Shown here piece by piece: positions 43,414 through 50,981 of a stretch of 50,981 nt of DNA. The DNA comes from Amycolatopsis thailandensis. Lineage in GTDB: Bacteria > Actinomycetota > Actinomycetes > Mycobacteriales > Pseudonocardiaceae. The DNA lies in the NCBI RefSeq assembly GCF_002234405.1, contig NZ_NMQT01000093.1, forward strand, positions 1 through 50,981, written 5' to 3'. The stretch's first letter is position 1; every line of letters starts with the position of its first letter. A program made the position numbers and the translations under genes. The notes under the pieces were generated by a model. That model did no database searches. It had not been told where the DNA came from and was given only the letters and a program-made list of their open reading frames with translations.

Positions 43414-43893
43414 TCACTGACCGCGGGCGGCACGCCAGATCGGGCTGTCGACGTAGTGGTTGTCGTACTGCTTCGACGACGCCGCGATCTCCGACGGGTC
43501 GGCCTCGCCGCGGGCGACCCTGTCGAGCAGCCGGTAGTAGTCGAAGCGGGCCATGCCGGGCGTGAAGGTCACCAGGACGTCGGCGTCCGAGCCGGCGGCG
43601 GGCCCGAACGCGTGCGGCACCCGGGGCGGTACGGCGAGGAAGTCACCCTTTTCCAGCGTGTGCAGGGTTTCCTCGACGAGCACCTGGAGTTTTCCTTCCA
43701 GTACGAAGAAGAACTCGGTCGCGCGGGTGTGGAAGTGGGCCGGGGTGCCGAAGACGCCGTCCTTCAGGGTCGCGCGGTTCGCGGTGAAGCCCCCGTCGGT
43801 GGTGTCCGAGTCGGCCAGCAACGTGATGTCGCTGCCCGGCGCGTCGCTGACGATCTCGGCGTCGGAGGCCCGGAGAAGGATGGGGTCGAACAT
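43414..43893 (-). CDS. Cupin-domain protein
   Basis: Predicted small beta-barrel protein of 159 aa. Cupin motif 1 reads GTPAHFHTRATEFFFVLEG (two His and one Glu ligand) and motif 2 PPRVPHAFGPA (third His), so it probably binds a divalent metal. Relatives include quercetinase-like oxygenases and sugar-binding regulators; the substrate is unknown. ATG at 43893 has AAGGAGA upstream, and the longer frame is discarded. Its upstream region holds CGATAACTTGTGGATTATCG (43990-44009), an imperfect inverted repeat that could bind a regulator. Confidence 0.8.
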   Translation of the reverse strand: MFDPILLRASDAEIVSDAPGSDITLLADSDTTDGGFTANRATLKDGVFGTPAHFHTRATEFFFVLEGKLQVLVEETLHTLEKGDFLAVPPRVPHAFGPAAGSDADVLVTFTPGMARFDYYRLLDRVARGEADPSEIAASSKQYDNHYVDSPIWRAARGQ

Positions 43894-44062
43894 GGTGGCG
43901 TCTCCTTGGTTTTCCGTGTTCAGCAGGCTCGCTGACAGGACAAGCTTCTCCCGTCTGGAGACCATGATCAATGTGGAAAACCGCACTGATCGATAACTTG
44001 TGGATTATCGATCGGGAGCCTGGTGCGGCAAGTGGGCGAGGCGACGGTGAGTGGTGGGCTGG

Positions 44063-44328
44063 GTGGGTCGCGAGTGGCGATTCGGGTTCTATTGAGCGGT
44101 AAGGCAAAGGTGTCCAGCCGGGACTTGTGCTCGGCGGGGAACAGTGAGGTGAAGGGGACTTTCGCCTCATCGCATAAGCGGAAAGTCCCCTTCGCCCGGG
44201 GTCTTGTGGTCCTTGGGGGTGGCGGAGTCCTCACGACCCCCCCCAGGCCGGTATGCGGGCGAACGACAGAGCGCGACACCTTTGCCTTATCTCTCAATAG
44301 AACGCTCGTTTATCACTCACGACCCCAC
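44063..44328. repeat. Nested inverted-repeat element, about 266 bp
   Basis: Imperfect arms of about 52-54 nt (44063-44114 and 44275-44328) contain GGTAAGGCAAAGGTGTC on the left, its near reverse complement GACACCTTTGCCTTAT on the right, and GGTTCTATTGAG/CTCAATAGAAC. Inside lies copy 2 of the GAAGGGGACTTTCC palindrome (44151-44193). The outer ends match the GTCGTGAGTG hairpin family. It is a palindrome inserted in a palindrome and fills most of the 487-bp spacer before the VOC gene; no ORF is convincing here. Confidence 0.75.
44151..44193. repeat. Inverted repeat, GAAGGGGACTTTCC family, copy 2
   Basis: Left arm GAAGGGGACTTTCG (44151-44164) and right arm GGAAAGTCCCCTTC (44180-44193), the same as at 123-165 apart from one base. 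It sits centrally in the larger element 44063-44328. Confidence 0.85.
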
Positions 44329-44380
44329 GTGGAAAGCCTCACTCGCGATCCACCGGACTGCTCGCTTGAGGGCGCTGCCG

Positions 44381-44812
44381 TCAGACGGCGAACACCTGCG
44401 AGTCGTCGGCGAAAGCCTTGAACTCAAGGGCGTTGCCCGCCGGGTCGAGCAGGAACATCGTCCACTGTTCCCCGGTCTGGCCTTCGAAGCGGACGTAGGG
44501 CTCGATGACGAACGAGGTGTCCGCCGCGCGCAACCGGTCGGCCAGCTTCCGGAACTCCGGAACGCTGAGGATCAAGCCGAAGTGAGGGACGGGCACGTCG
44601 TGTCCGTCGACGGGGTTGTGGATCTGCCGCGGCCGTTCGGCGGCGAGATGCGTGACGAACTGGTGGCCGTGGAGGTTCCAGTCGATCCACTTGTCGGAGC
44701 TGCGGCCCTGTTCGAGGCCGAGGACTTCGCCGTAGAAGGTGCGCGCGGCGGCCAGGTCGTCGACAGGCATGGCGAGGTGGAAGCGGGGGATGGGGGAGTC
44801 GAGAACGGTCAT
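44381..44812 (-). CDS. VOC (glyoxalase/bleomycin-resistance) superfamily protein
   Basis: Predicted single-module VOC protein of 143 aa: FHLAMPVDDLAAARTFYGEVLGL at the start, HQFVTHLA, PHFGLILSVPEF and EQWTMFLLDPAGNALEFKAF at the end. Candidate metal ligands are His12, His97-type and the Glu of ALEFK. Function may be isomerisation, dioxygenation or drug binding. Divergent from the GntR gene, with a 26-nt palindromic operator between them, so it is probably the regulated target. ATG at 44812. Confidence 0.8.
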   Translation of the reverse strand: MTVLDSPIPRFHLAMPVDDLAAARTFYGEVLGLEQGRSSDKWIDWNLHGHQFVTHLAAERPRQIHNPVDGHDVPVPHFGLILSVPEFRKLADRLRAADTSFVIEPYVRFEGQTGEQWTMFLLDPAGNALEFKAFADDSQVFAV

Positions 44813-44843
44813 GACCAGGAGATCCCTTCCGGTGGGCGAGCAC

Positions 44844-44869
44844 TTGTCGCAATGTTAACATTAGGACAA
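44844..44869. promoter_or_regulatory. GntR operator candidate between VOC and GntR genes
   Basis: The centre AATGTTAACATT (44851-44862) is a perfect 12-nt palindrome. It is extended by TTGTC (44844-44848) and GACAA (44865-44869) with two mismatched pairs between. It is AT-rich in a GC-rich setting and centred between divergent genes, as expected for an FCD-GntR autoregulatory site. Confidence 0.75.
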
Positions 44870-44923
44870 AGTCAGGCTGAGGGCCTCATCGCTACGATCG
44901 GCGTTCCAGTGGAGAGGAAGACG

Positions 44924-45580
44924 ATGAGCGAACCCGGCAGGGTGGTGCCGGCGCGGCGTCGCGGGCTGGCGGACGAGGTCGCCGACAGGGTCCGGGACGC
45001 CATCTTCGGTGGCGCCTATCCGCCCGGCGCGCAGTTGCGCGAGGTCGAGCTTTCGGCCGCGCTCGGCGTCAGTCGCGGTCCGGTGCGTGAAGCGCTGCTC
45101 AAGCTGGAGCGCGAGGGTCTGGTCCGCAGCGAATGGCATCGCGGCGCGATCGTCACCACGCTGTCCGATGTGGACGTCGCCGAGCTCGACAGCCTCCGGT
45201 CGGCGCTGGAACAGTTGGCGGTCCAGTTGGTGGTCGCGAAGGCGTCGGAGGCGGACCTGGCCGTGATCGACGAGGTCGTCGAGCGGATGGGCCGGGCGCG
45301 CGACGAGCACGAGATGGTCCGCTGCGACATCGACTTCCACGACGCGGTCTACGCGGCTTCCGGTCATCGGCGGCTCGTCGAGGCGTGGCAGGCCATCCGG
45401 TCACAGGTGTACCTGTTCCTGCTGACCAGGATCGGTGTGAACTCCGAGGGCTACCTCGCGAGCATCCCGGAGGAGCATCGGCTGCTGGCGTCGGCTCTCC
45501 GGGAACGCGACGGCGACAAGGCGCTCGAACTCTTCGCCACGCATCGTGGGCAGGCCCTCGACGTGCTCACCGGGAAGTGA
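44924..45580 (+). CDS. GntR-family (FCD) transcriptional regulator
   Basis: Predicted regulator of 218 aa: winged helix (LREVELSAALGVSRGPVREALL, about residues 38-59) and C-terminal FCD domain with metal-site residues Asp/His in RCDIDFHDAVY, EEHRLL and THRGQ. ATG at 44924 follows GGAGAGGAAG. The next gene starts at or just after its stop, so they are coupled. Likely controls itself, the downstream gene and the divergent VOC gene through 44844-44869; the ligand is unknown. Confidence 0.88.
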   Translation: MSEPGRVVPARRRGLADEVADRVRDAIFGGAYPPGAQLREVELSAALGVSRGPVREALLKLEREGLVRSEWHRGAIVTTLSDVDVAELDSLRSALEQLAVQLVVAKASEADLAVIDEVVERMGRARDEHEMVRCDIDFHDAVYAASGHRRLVEAWQAIRSQVYLFLLTRIGVNSEGYLASIPEEHRLLASALRERDGDKALELFATHRGQALDVLTGK

Positions 45581-45582
45581 GC

Positions 45583-46110
45583 ATGCTCAACATTCGCTTG
45601 AACGACCTTGCGCTCGAGGCGCTCGGTCCGCTTGGGCCCCTCGCCGCGATGCCGCCGGATCGGCTGGCGCCGGGTTTCCGGGAGATCATCGCCGACGGGG
45701 TCGTGCTGACCGGTGAGGTCATCACGCTCGGCGAGATCCCCGCCTGGGCCGGACGGCCTCCGGGAAGGCATGCCGATCTGACCGGCTGGGAAGGCTCCGT
45801 CACCGGCTTCCATCTCGAAGATCTCCTGCCGATCGTGGCGGGAAGCCTGCCTGACGGCGAGCCGGTGATCTCCGAGGAGGACCAGGTCCTGATGCTGCGT
45901 CACGGCCTCGGGTTCGCGCTCGAAATCGCCAAGGCGGCGCCGGTCCCAGTCCGCTGCATCGTTGCCACCAACAGCACGAACGGCACGTTCCGGTTCCACC
46001 GTGCGCGACCGGGGGAGTCCTGGCTCCAAGCGGACCTCGACTCCTACCGTCTGGAGAAGGCGATCGTCGTCGATCGCGGCCCCGCGACCCTGGGCGGAAC
46101 CCCCTGGTGA
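45583..46110 (+). CDS. Unrecognised protein coupled to the GntR regulator
   Basis: Protein of 175 aa that I do not recognise. It starts MLNIRLNDLALEALGPLG, has no signal peptide or membrane segment, is rich in acidic residues, and has a central GWEGSVTGFHLEDLLP and a C-terminal RPGESWLQADLDSYRLEKAIVV. Start is ATG at 45583 or GTG at 45577, the latter overlapping the GntR stop (GTGA). Codon bias matches neighbours, so it looks genuinely coding. Coupled expression suggests it serves the process controlled by the GntR protein. Confidence 0.65.
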   Translation: MLNIRLNDLALEALGPLGPLAAMPPDRLAPGFREIIADGVVLTGEVITLGEIPAWAGRPPGRHADLTGWEGSVTGFHLEDLLPIVAGSLPDGEPVISEEDQVLMLRHGLGFALEIAKAAPVPVRCIVATNSTNGTFRFHRARPGESWLQADLDSYRLEKAIVVDRGPATLGGTPW

Positions 46111-46197
46111 GCGGTACGGTACTGATCCACTGGCAACGCGGCTGACGGGGTAATCGCCAACCTGCGGTCCGACCGGGACGAATTGGTGCCCAGGGTC

Positions 46198-46226
46198 TTG
46201 ACGGCAAGGTGGACCAAGGCTTAACT
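46198..46226 (+). promoter_or_regulatory. Sigma-70-like promoter of the sugar ABC operon
   Basis: TTGACG (46198-46203), a 17-nt spacer and TTAACT (46221-46226) form a near-consensus promoter about 75 nt upstream of the substrate-binding protein. The -10 lies inside the short inverted repeat GGCTTAACTCAAGCC, a possible operator. No LacI gene, the usual regulator of such operons, is in the window. Confidence 0.65.
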
Positions 46227-46300
46227 CAAGCCCTGAAATAAGGCGTGTCCCGGGTCACAGGCTCCGGGCGCGGCTTGGCCACTCACCCCGAGGACCATCG

Positions 46301-47614
46301 ATGCGAATCGGAAAGATCGCTCCTGCGCTCGTCCTGGCGCTGGCGGCCGCCGCCACGACGGCGTGCGGCGGCGGCGACACGTCGTCCAGTGCTCCCAAGG
46401 AGCTCGTGTACTGGGCGTCCAACCAGGGCACCAGTCTCGACAACGACAAAGCCGTCCTGCAGCCCGAACTCGACAAGTTCGAGAAGGCCTCCGGGATCAA
46501 GGTCAAGCTCGAGGTCGTCCCGTGGACGGATCTGCTCAACCGGATCCTCGCGGCCACCACCTCCGGCAAGGGACCGGACGTGCTCAACATCGGCAACACC
46601 TGGTCGGCCTCGTTGCAGGCGACCGGGGCGTTCCTGCCGTTCGACGACGCCGCGCTGGAGAAGGTCGGCGGCAAGTCGCGGTTCCTCGGCCCGTCGCTGG
46701 CGGCCACCGGCGCGAGCGGGCAGCCGCCGGTCGGCGTACCGCTCTACGGCCAGGCGTACGGCCTGTACTACAACAAGAAGCTCTTCTCGGAGGCCGGCAT
46801 CACCAAGCCGCCCGCCACCTGGGAGGAGCTCGTCGAGGACGGCAAGAAGCTCACCAAGCCCGACAAGGGCCAGTGGGGGCTTTCGCTTCAAGCGGGCCAG
46901 GTCACCGAGAACAGCCATCACGCGGCGATCCTCGGCGCCCAGCAGGGCGCGCAGTTCTTCACTCCTGAAGGCAAGCCGCAGCTGGCATCGGATCCCTCGG
47001 TCGCGGCCGTGCAGCAGTTCGTCGACCTGATGCAGAAGGACAAGATCGTCAACCCGGCCAACGCCGAGTACGCCGACACCGCCAAGTCGCTCAAGGACCT
47101 GTCCGACGGCAAGGCGGCGATGTTCATGAACCAGGCCTCCGCGGGTTCGTTCAAGAACATCGGGATGGACATGGCCAACCTCGGTGTCGCGCCGATTCCG
47201 CTGCCCGCCACCGCGCCGCCCGGCGGCCGGAAGGTCAGCAGCTTCGTCGCGGGCATCAACATGTCGGTCTTCAAGGGCACCAAGAACCCCGACGCCGCAC
47301 TGGACTTCGTGAAGTTCATGGTCTCGGCGCCGGAACAGGCGCTCCTCAACAAGACCTATGGTTCGCTGCCGACCGTCCAGGACGCCTACAGCGACGCTGC
47401 GTTCCAGACCGAGGACGTCAAGGTCTTCCAGAACGTGCTCGCGAATTCGGCCGAGCCGATGCCGCAGGTCCCGCAGGAATCGCAGTTCGAGACACTGATC
47501 GGCACCGCGATAAAGGGGATGTTCGCCGACGTCGCCGCGGGCAAGCCCGTCGACGGCGCCAAGATCCGCGACCAGCTGACCCAGGCGGACCAGCAGATCG
47601 CGGCCGGTAGTTGA
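46301..47614 (+). CDS. Sugar ABC transporter substrate-binding lipoprotein
   Basis: Predicted extracellular binding protein of 437 aa (CUT1 family). Seen: lipoprotein signal peptide with lipidated Cys22 (ATTACGGG), then the two-lobed family-1 binding fold: LVYWASNQGTSLDND, KGPDVLNIGNTWSASLQATG, PLYGQAYGLYYNKKLFSEAG and WEELVEDGKKLTK. It captures a sugar, probably an oligomeric beta-glucoside, for the two permeases that follow. ATG at 46301 within the first gene of a four-gene operon. TGATG overlap with the next gene. Confidence 0.92.
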   Translation: MRIGKIAPALVLALAAAATTACGGGDTSSSAPKELVYWASNQGTSLDNDKAVLQPELDKFEKASGIKVKLEVVPWTDLLNRILAATTSGKGPDVLNIGNTWSASLQATGAFLPFDDAALEKVGGKSRFLGPSLAATGASGQPPVGVPLYGQAYGLYYNKKLFSEAGITKPPATWEELVEDGKKLTKPDKGQWGLSLQAGQVTENSHHAAILGAQQGAQFFTPEGKPQLASDPSVAAVQQFVDLMQKDKIVNPANAEYADTAKSLKDLSDGKAAMFMNQASAGSFKNIGMDMANLGVAPIPLPATAPPGGRKVSSFVAGINMSVFKGTKNPDAALDFVKFMVSAPEQALLNKTYGSLPTVQDAYSDAAFQTEDVKVFQNVLANSAEPMPQVPQESQFETLIGTAIKGMFADVAAGKPVDGAKIRDQLTQADQQIAAGS

Positions 47615-48570
47615 TGCCGACCGCCCTCGACGACGCGCCGGCCGTGAAAGCGGCCGGGGCGCCCGGATCCCGGCGTGTCCGGCGCGGGCGGCGCCGGGTC
47701 GCGCTGCCGTATCTGCTCCTGCTCCCCGCGATCCTACTCGAACTGCTCGTCCACCTGATCCCGATGATCGCCGGGCTCGTGATGAGCTTCTTCAAGCTGA
47801 CGCAGTTCTACATCCGCGACTTCTCGTCCGCCCCGGCAGCCGGACTGGACAACTACAAGTTCGTCCTGGACTTCAACGCCGCGGCGGGAAAATCACTGCT
47901 CGGCTCGTTCTGGATCAGCGTCCTCTACACCGTCCTGTCGGTCGGGTTCTGCTGGCTCTTCGGCACCTCCGCCGCCGTGCTGATGCAGAAGAACTTCCGG
48001 GGGCGGGGCCTGCTCCGGACACTGTTCCTGGTGCCGTACGCACTGCCGATGTACGCCGCGGTGATCACCTGGTCGTTCATGTTCCAGAAGGACACCGGAC
48101 TGGTGAACGGCCTGCTGGGCACCGATTCCTTCTGGCTCATCGGGGACAACAGCTTCTGGTCGCTGGTGGTCGTCTCGGTCTGGCGAAACTGGCCGTTCGC
48201 GTTCCTGATCGTGATGGCAGGCCTGCAGAACATCCCCGGCGAACTGTACGAGGCGGCGGCGATCGACGGCGCGGGCTGGTGGCGGCAGTTCCAGGCCATC
48301 ACCCAGCCGATGCTGCGCCCGGTCAACCAGGTCCTGCTGCTGGTGCTGTTCCTGTGGACTTTCAACGACTTCAACACGCCGTACGTCCTTTTCGGAGCGT
48401 CCGCGCCGAAGGAGGCGTCGCTGATCTCGATCCACATCTACCAGAGTTCCTTCGTGACCTGGAACTTCGGCCTCGGCTCCGCGATGTCGGTGCTGTTGCT
48501 GCTGTTCCTCCTGATCGTCAGCACCGTCTACCTGGGACTGACCGCGCGGAGGAGGAACGCCGTTGTCTGA
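47614..48570 (+). CDS. Sugar ABC transporter permease 1 (MalF-like)
   Basis: Integral-membrane permease of 318 aa with six main hydrophobic segments after a basic cytoplasmic N-terminus (SRRVRRGRRRVALPY). The EAA loop that docks to the ATPase reads YEAAAIDGAGWWRQFQAITQP. ATG at 47614 shares its A with the stop of the binding-protein gene. It pairs with the next gene. No ATPase gene is in the operon, as is usual for CUT1 systems served by a shared MsiK-type ATPase. Confidence 0.92.
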   Translation: MPTALDDAPAVKAAGAPGSRRVRRGRRRVALPYLLLLPAILLELLVHLIPMIAGLVMSFFKLTQFYIRDFSSAPAAGLDNYKFVLDFNAAAGKSLLGSFWISVLYTVLSVGFCWLFGTSAAVLMQKNFRGRGLLRTLFLVPYALPMYAAVITWSFMFQKDTGLVNGLLGTDSFWLIGDNSFWSLVVVSVWRNWPFAFLIVMAGLQNIPGELYEAAAIDGAGWWRQFQAITQPMLRPVNQVLLLVLFLWTFNDFNTPYVLFGASAPKEASLISIHIYQSSFVTWNFGLGSAMSVLLLLFLLIVSTVYLGLTARRRNAVV

Positions 48571-49402
48571 GCCAAGCTGGGTCCCGTGGGCCCGCCGATT
48601 CGTCCTCGGCTTCCTCGCCCTGTTCACCCTGATCCCGCTGTACGCGATGGTTTCGTCTTCGCTGAAGCCGCTCGGGGACGTGCAGGGCAAATGGGAGTGG
48701 ATCCCGTCGACGCTGACCATCCAGCCGTTCTTCGACATCTGGGAGACCATCCCGCTCGCCGACTACTTCGTGAACAGCCTGGTCATCTCGGGTTCGGCGG
48801 CGATCCTCTCGGTGGTGATCGCGATCTTCGCGGCGTACGCGCTGAGCCGGTTCCGCTTCCGGGGCAAGAACTTCTTCAAGATGACCGTGCTCTCCACCCA
48901 GATGTTTCCCGGCATCTTGTTCCTGCTGCCGTTGTTCCTCATCTTCGTCAACATCGGCAACACCACCGGCATCGTCCTGTACGGCTCCCGGCTCGGGCTG
49001 ATCATCACCTACCTGACCTTCTCGCTGCCGTTCGCCATCTGGATGCTCGCCGGCTACATCGACTCGATCCCCAAGGAACTCGACGAGGCCGCGATGGTCG
49101 ACGGAACCGGGCCGCTCGGCGCGTTGATCCGGGTGGTCATCCCGGCGGCCATGCCGGGCATCGTCGCCGTCGGCATCTACTCGTTCATGACGGCCTGGGG
49201 CGAGGTCCTGTTCGCGTCGGTGATGACCGACTCGGGCACGCGGACCCTCGCCGTCGGTCTCCAGGAGTACTCCACCCAGGTCCAGGTGTACTGGAACCAG
49301 GTCATGGCCGCCTCCCTGATCGTCTCCGTTCCGGTCGTCGCCGGATTCCTGCTGCTCCAGCGCTACCTCGTCGCCGGACTCACCGCCGGTGCCGTGAAAT
49401 GA
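48563..49402 (+). CDS. Sugar ABC transporter permease 2 (MalG-like)
   Basis: Integral-membrane permease of 279 aa with six segments and the EAA loop DEAAMVDGTGPLGALIRVVIPA. It starts with TTG at 48563, preceded by GGAGGA and overlapping the previous gene by 8 nt; this start gives the standard N-terminus for the family. Forms the membrane channel with permease 1. Its stop overlaps the glucosidase ATG (ATGA). Confidence 0.92.
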   Translation: MSEPSWVPWARRFVLGFLALFTLIPLYAMVSSSLKPLGDVQGKWEWIPSTLTIQPFFDIWETIPLADYFVNSLVISGSAAILSVVIAIFAAYALSRFRFRGKNFFKMTVLSTQMFPGILFLLPLFLIFVNIGNTTGIVLYGSRLGLIITYLTFSLPFAIWMLAGYIDSIPKELDEAAMVDGTGPLGALIRVVIPAAMPGIVAVGIYSFMTAWGEVLFASVMTDSGTRTLAVGLQEYSTQVQVYWNQVMAASLIVSVPVVAGFLLLQRYLVAGLTAGAVK

Positions 49403-50766
49403 CCCGCCCGTCGCTCCGTACAGAGAGGTCCGCCTTGAATCTGCACCTGCCCGCCGATTTCCTGTGGGGTGCGGCCACCGCCGCGTATCAGGTCGAAGGC
49501 GCCGTCGACGCCGACGGCCGGCTCCCGTCCATCTGGGACGACTTCGTCCGGGTCCCGGGTGCCGTCCTGAACGGCGACACCGCCGACGTGGCGTGCGATC
49601 ACTACCGGCGCTGGCCGGAGGATCTCGCCATCATGAAGCAGCTGGGTCTGGACGCTTACCGTTTTTCGGTGGCTTGGCCGCGGGTGATCCCGACCGGCCG
49701 CGGCGAGGTCAACGCCGCGGGTCTCGGCTTCTACGACCGGCTTGTCGACGCGTTGCTCGAAGCCGGGATCCGCCCGTTCGCCACGCTTTTCCACTGGGAT
49801 CTGCCCTCGGCGCTGAAGGGTGGCTGGCCCGAGCGCGACACGGCTTACGCCTACGCCGACTACGCCGCCGTCGTCGCGGCTCGGCTGGGGGATCGGGTCA
49901 AGGACTGGAACACTGTCAACGAGCCGTTGTGCTCGGCGTGGCTCGGCTACCTCGAAGGCCGTTTCGCCCCCGGGGTCAAGGACCTCAAGCAGGCGATCCA
50001 CGCGTCACACCACCTCCTGCTCGCGCATGGGCTCGGCGTGCAGGCGATCACCGCGAACGCCGCCGAGCCCGCCAACGTCGGCCTGGTGGTCAACCTCAGC
50101 GGGATCGAACCCGCGTCGGATGCGGTGGAGGACGTCGAAGCGGCGGCCCGGATGGACGGGCACGTCAACCGCTGGTGGCTCGACCCGTCGAACGGTCGTG
50201 GCTATCCCGCGGACATGATCGAGGTCTACGGCGTCGAACCACCCGTGATCGGGGACGACCTCGAGGTGATCTCGGCCCCGGTCGGCTTCCACGGGCTGAA
50301 CTACTACTTCCGGCAGATCGTCGAGGACGATCCGAACGGCCCCGTGCCCCGTGCCCGGCAGGTGCCGGTCGAGGGGGCGGCCACGACCGCGATGGGCTGG
50401 GAGATCCACGGCCAGGGGCTCGCGGACCTGATCCACCGTCTCTCCAACGAGTACGGCGCAAGGGCCATCTACGTCACGGAGAGCGGGGCCGCCTTCGACG
50501 ACAAGGTCGCCGAGGACGGCTCGATCGACGACGCCGACCGCATCGCCTACCTGGAGGAACACCTGGGCGCGGTGGCCGGTGCCGCCGAAGCGGGTGCCCC
50601 GGTGAAGGGCTACTTCGCCTGGTCGCTGCTCGACAACTTCGAATGGGACAGTGGGCTGAGCAAGCGGTTCGGGCTCGTGCGGGTCGACTACGACACACAG
50701 GTCCGGACGGTCAAGGCGAGTGGTCACCGGTACGCGGAGATCATCGCGGAGCATCACGGCCGCTGA
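49399..50766 (+). CDS. bglA: Family GH1 beta-glucosidase
   Basis: Intracellular retaining beta-glucosidase of 455 aa. Seen: N-terminal FLWGAATAAYQVEGA, acid/base Glu175 in NTVNEP, nucleophile Glu361 in YVTESGAAF, and aglycone/glucose contacts in SLLDNFEWDSG. The usual TENG nucleophile motif is TESG here, with the Glu kept. ATG at 49399 overlaps the permease stop; TTG at 49435, after AGAGAGG, would give 443 aa and is a real alternative. It cleaves imported beta-glucosides such as cellobiose and completes the operon. Confidence 0.93.
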   Translation: MTRPSLRTERSALNLHLPADFLWGAATAAYQVEGAVDADGRLPSIWDDFVRVPGAVLNGDTADVACDHYRRWPEDLAIMKQLGLDAYRFSVAWPRVIPTGRGEVNAAGLGFYDRLVDALLEAGIRPFATLFHWDLPSALKGGWPERDTAYAYADYAAVVAARLGDRVKDWNTVNEPLCSAWLGYLEGRFAPGVKDLKQAIHASHHLLLAHGLGVQAITANAAEPANVGLVVNLSGIEPASDAVEDVEAAARMDGHVNRWWLDPSNGRGYPADMIEVYGVEPPVIGDDLEVISAPVGFHGLNYYFRQIVEDDPNGPVPRARQVPVEGAATTAMGWEIHGQGLADLIHRLSNEYGARAIYVTESGAAFDDKVAEDGSIDDADRIAYLEEHLGAVAGAAEAGAPVKGYFAWSLLDNFEWDSGLSKRFGLVRVDYDTQVRTVKASGHRYAEIIAEHHGR

Positions 50767-50981
50767 CCTGCCCGGGTGTCATGAAAGGGTCGTTCAGGAC
50801 GGTTCTCTAGGGGTAAGGCAAAGGTGGTGCGCAGTCGCTCGCCCGCACGTTGATCCCGGTGTCGCGAAAGCCACTTTCGGGACGTCTGATGTCGCGAAAG
50901 TGGCTTTCGCGACGCTTCTGAGCCTCCGCCGCCCACGAGGACCGCAAGCCCCTGGGTGAAGGGGACTTTCCGCGCGTGTGA
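50767..50981. other. Terminal spacer with two palindrome families
   Basis: No gene is seen in the last 215 bp. GGGGTAAGGCAAAGGTG (50810-50826) matches the arm of 44063-44328. Two GTCGCGAAAG units lie at 50861-50883 and 50891-50913. A left arm GAAGGGGACTTTCC at 50958-50971 is truncated by the window end. Confidence 0.75.
50861..50913. repeat. GTCGCGAAAG palindrome pair
   Basis: Two units each form a hairpin: GTCGCGAAAG with CTTTCGGGAC (50861-50883) and GTCGCGAAAG with CTTTCGCGAC (50891-50913). Together GTCGCGAAAGCCAC (50861-50874) and GTGGCTTTCGCGAC (50900-50913) are exact reverse complements, so a larger alternative hairpin is possible. Downstream of bglA it may terminate the operon. Confidence 0.85.

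Noticed and set aside
44381..44812. VOC protein as a second extradiol ring-cleavage dioxygenase
   Set aside because: It has one short module and none of the extradiol signature residues found in HpaD; no aromatic pathway genes surround it.

Overview
The window reads as a chromosomal segment of a high-GC actinomycete, most likely Pseudonocardiaceae and probably Amycolatopsis or a close relative. The sequence shows strong third-position GC bias, many GTG/TTG starts, a streptogrisin-type secreted protease, a mycothiol-dependent-isomerase-type protein, a FurA-KatG pair and an AlkB-rubredoxin fusion. Several families of intergenic palindromes (GTCCGTGAAGG..., GAAGGGGACTTTCC..., GTCGCGAAAG...) match what I recall from Amycolatopsis chromosomes; the genus is inference. 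I saw no rRNA, tRNA, transposase, phage gene or CRISPR array.

Region 1 (0-2.4 kb): intergenic palindromes and a membrane glycosyltransferase (GT39/ArnT-like).

Region 2 (2.4-14.1 kb): a nearly complete 4-hydroxyphenylacetate / homoprotocatechuate catabolic cluster. A minus-strand operon runs from an FAH-RraA fusion (HpaG-like) through a GntR regulator, HpaE, HpaD, HpaH and HpaI to a squalene-cyclase-fold protein. Divergent to it are an MHS-type MFS transporter, then an IclR regulator and HpaC-HpaB (reductase and monooxygenase). HpaB/HpaC hydroxylate the ring, HpaD opens it, HpaE oxidises the semialdehyde, HpaG-like/HpaH process the dicarboxylate and HpaI cleaves it to pyruvate and succinic semialdehyde. 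No separate HpaF isomerase is present. Both divergent promoter regions carry related CGTATAYGAT sites.

Region 3 (14.1-22.4 kb): FurA-KatG peroxide defence, a ZIP metal transporter, a secreted tripeptidyl-aminopeptidase-like hydrolase, a SnoaL-like protein and two secreted propeller-like proteins. Between the last two lies a 630-bp spacer with 21-nt tandem and inverted repeats and a 21-bp-stem hairpin.

Region 4 (22.4-26 kb): an alkane-hydroxylation operon: AlkB-rubredoxin fusion, [3Fe-4S] ferredoxin, ferredoxin/rubredoxin reductase and TetR regulator, with a promoter framed by 12-nt inverted repeats.

Region 5 (26-43.4 kb): mixed accessory and housekeeping genes: P-loop kinase-like protein, DUF1905 protein, ArsR regulator/MFS pair, MmpL transporter/MarR pair, SDR-DUF2867 protein, two-component system plus acyltransferase, DHA2 exporter, mycothiol-type isomerase family protein, secreted S1 protease with Fn3 and P domains, XRE regulator, and HxlR/RidA pair.

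Region 6 (43.4-51 kb): cupin protein, a nested inverted-repeat element, a VOC protein divergent from a GntR regulator, an unrecognised 175-aa protein, then a sugar ABC importer (lipoprotein plus two permeases) coupled to a GH1 beta-glucosidase, presumably for uptake and hydrolysis of beta-glucosides. The window ends inside another palindrome of the GAAGGGGACTTTCC family.
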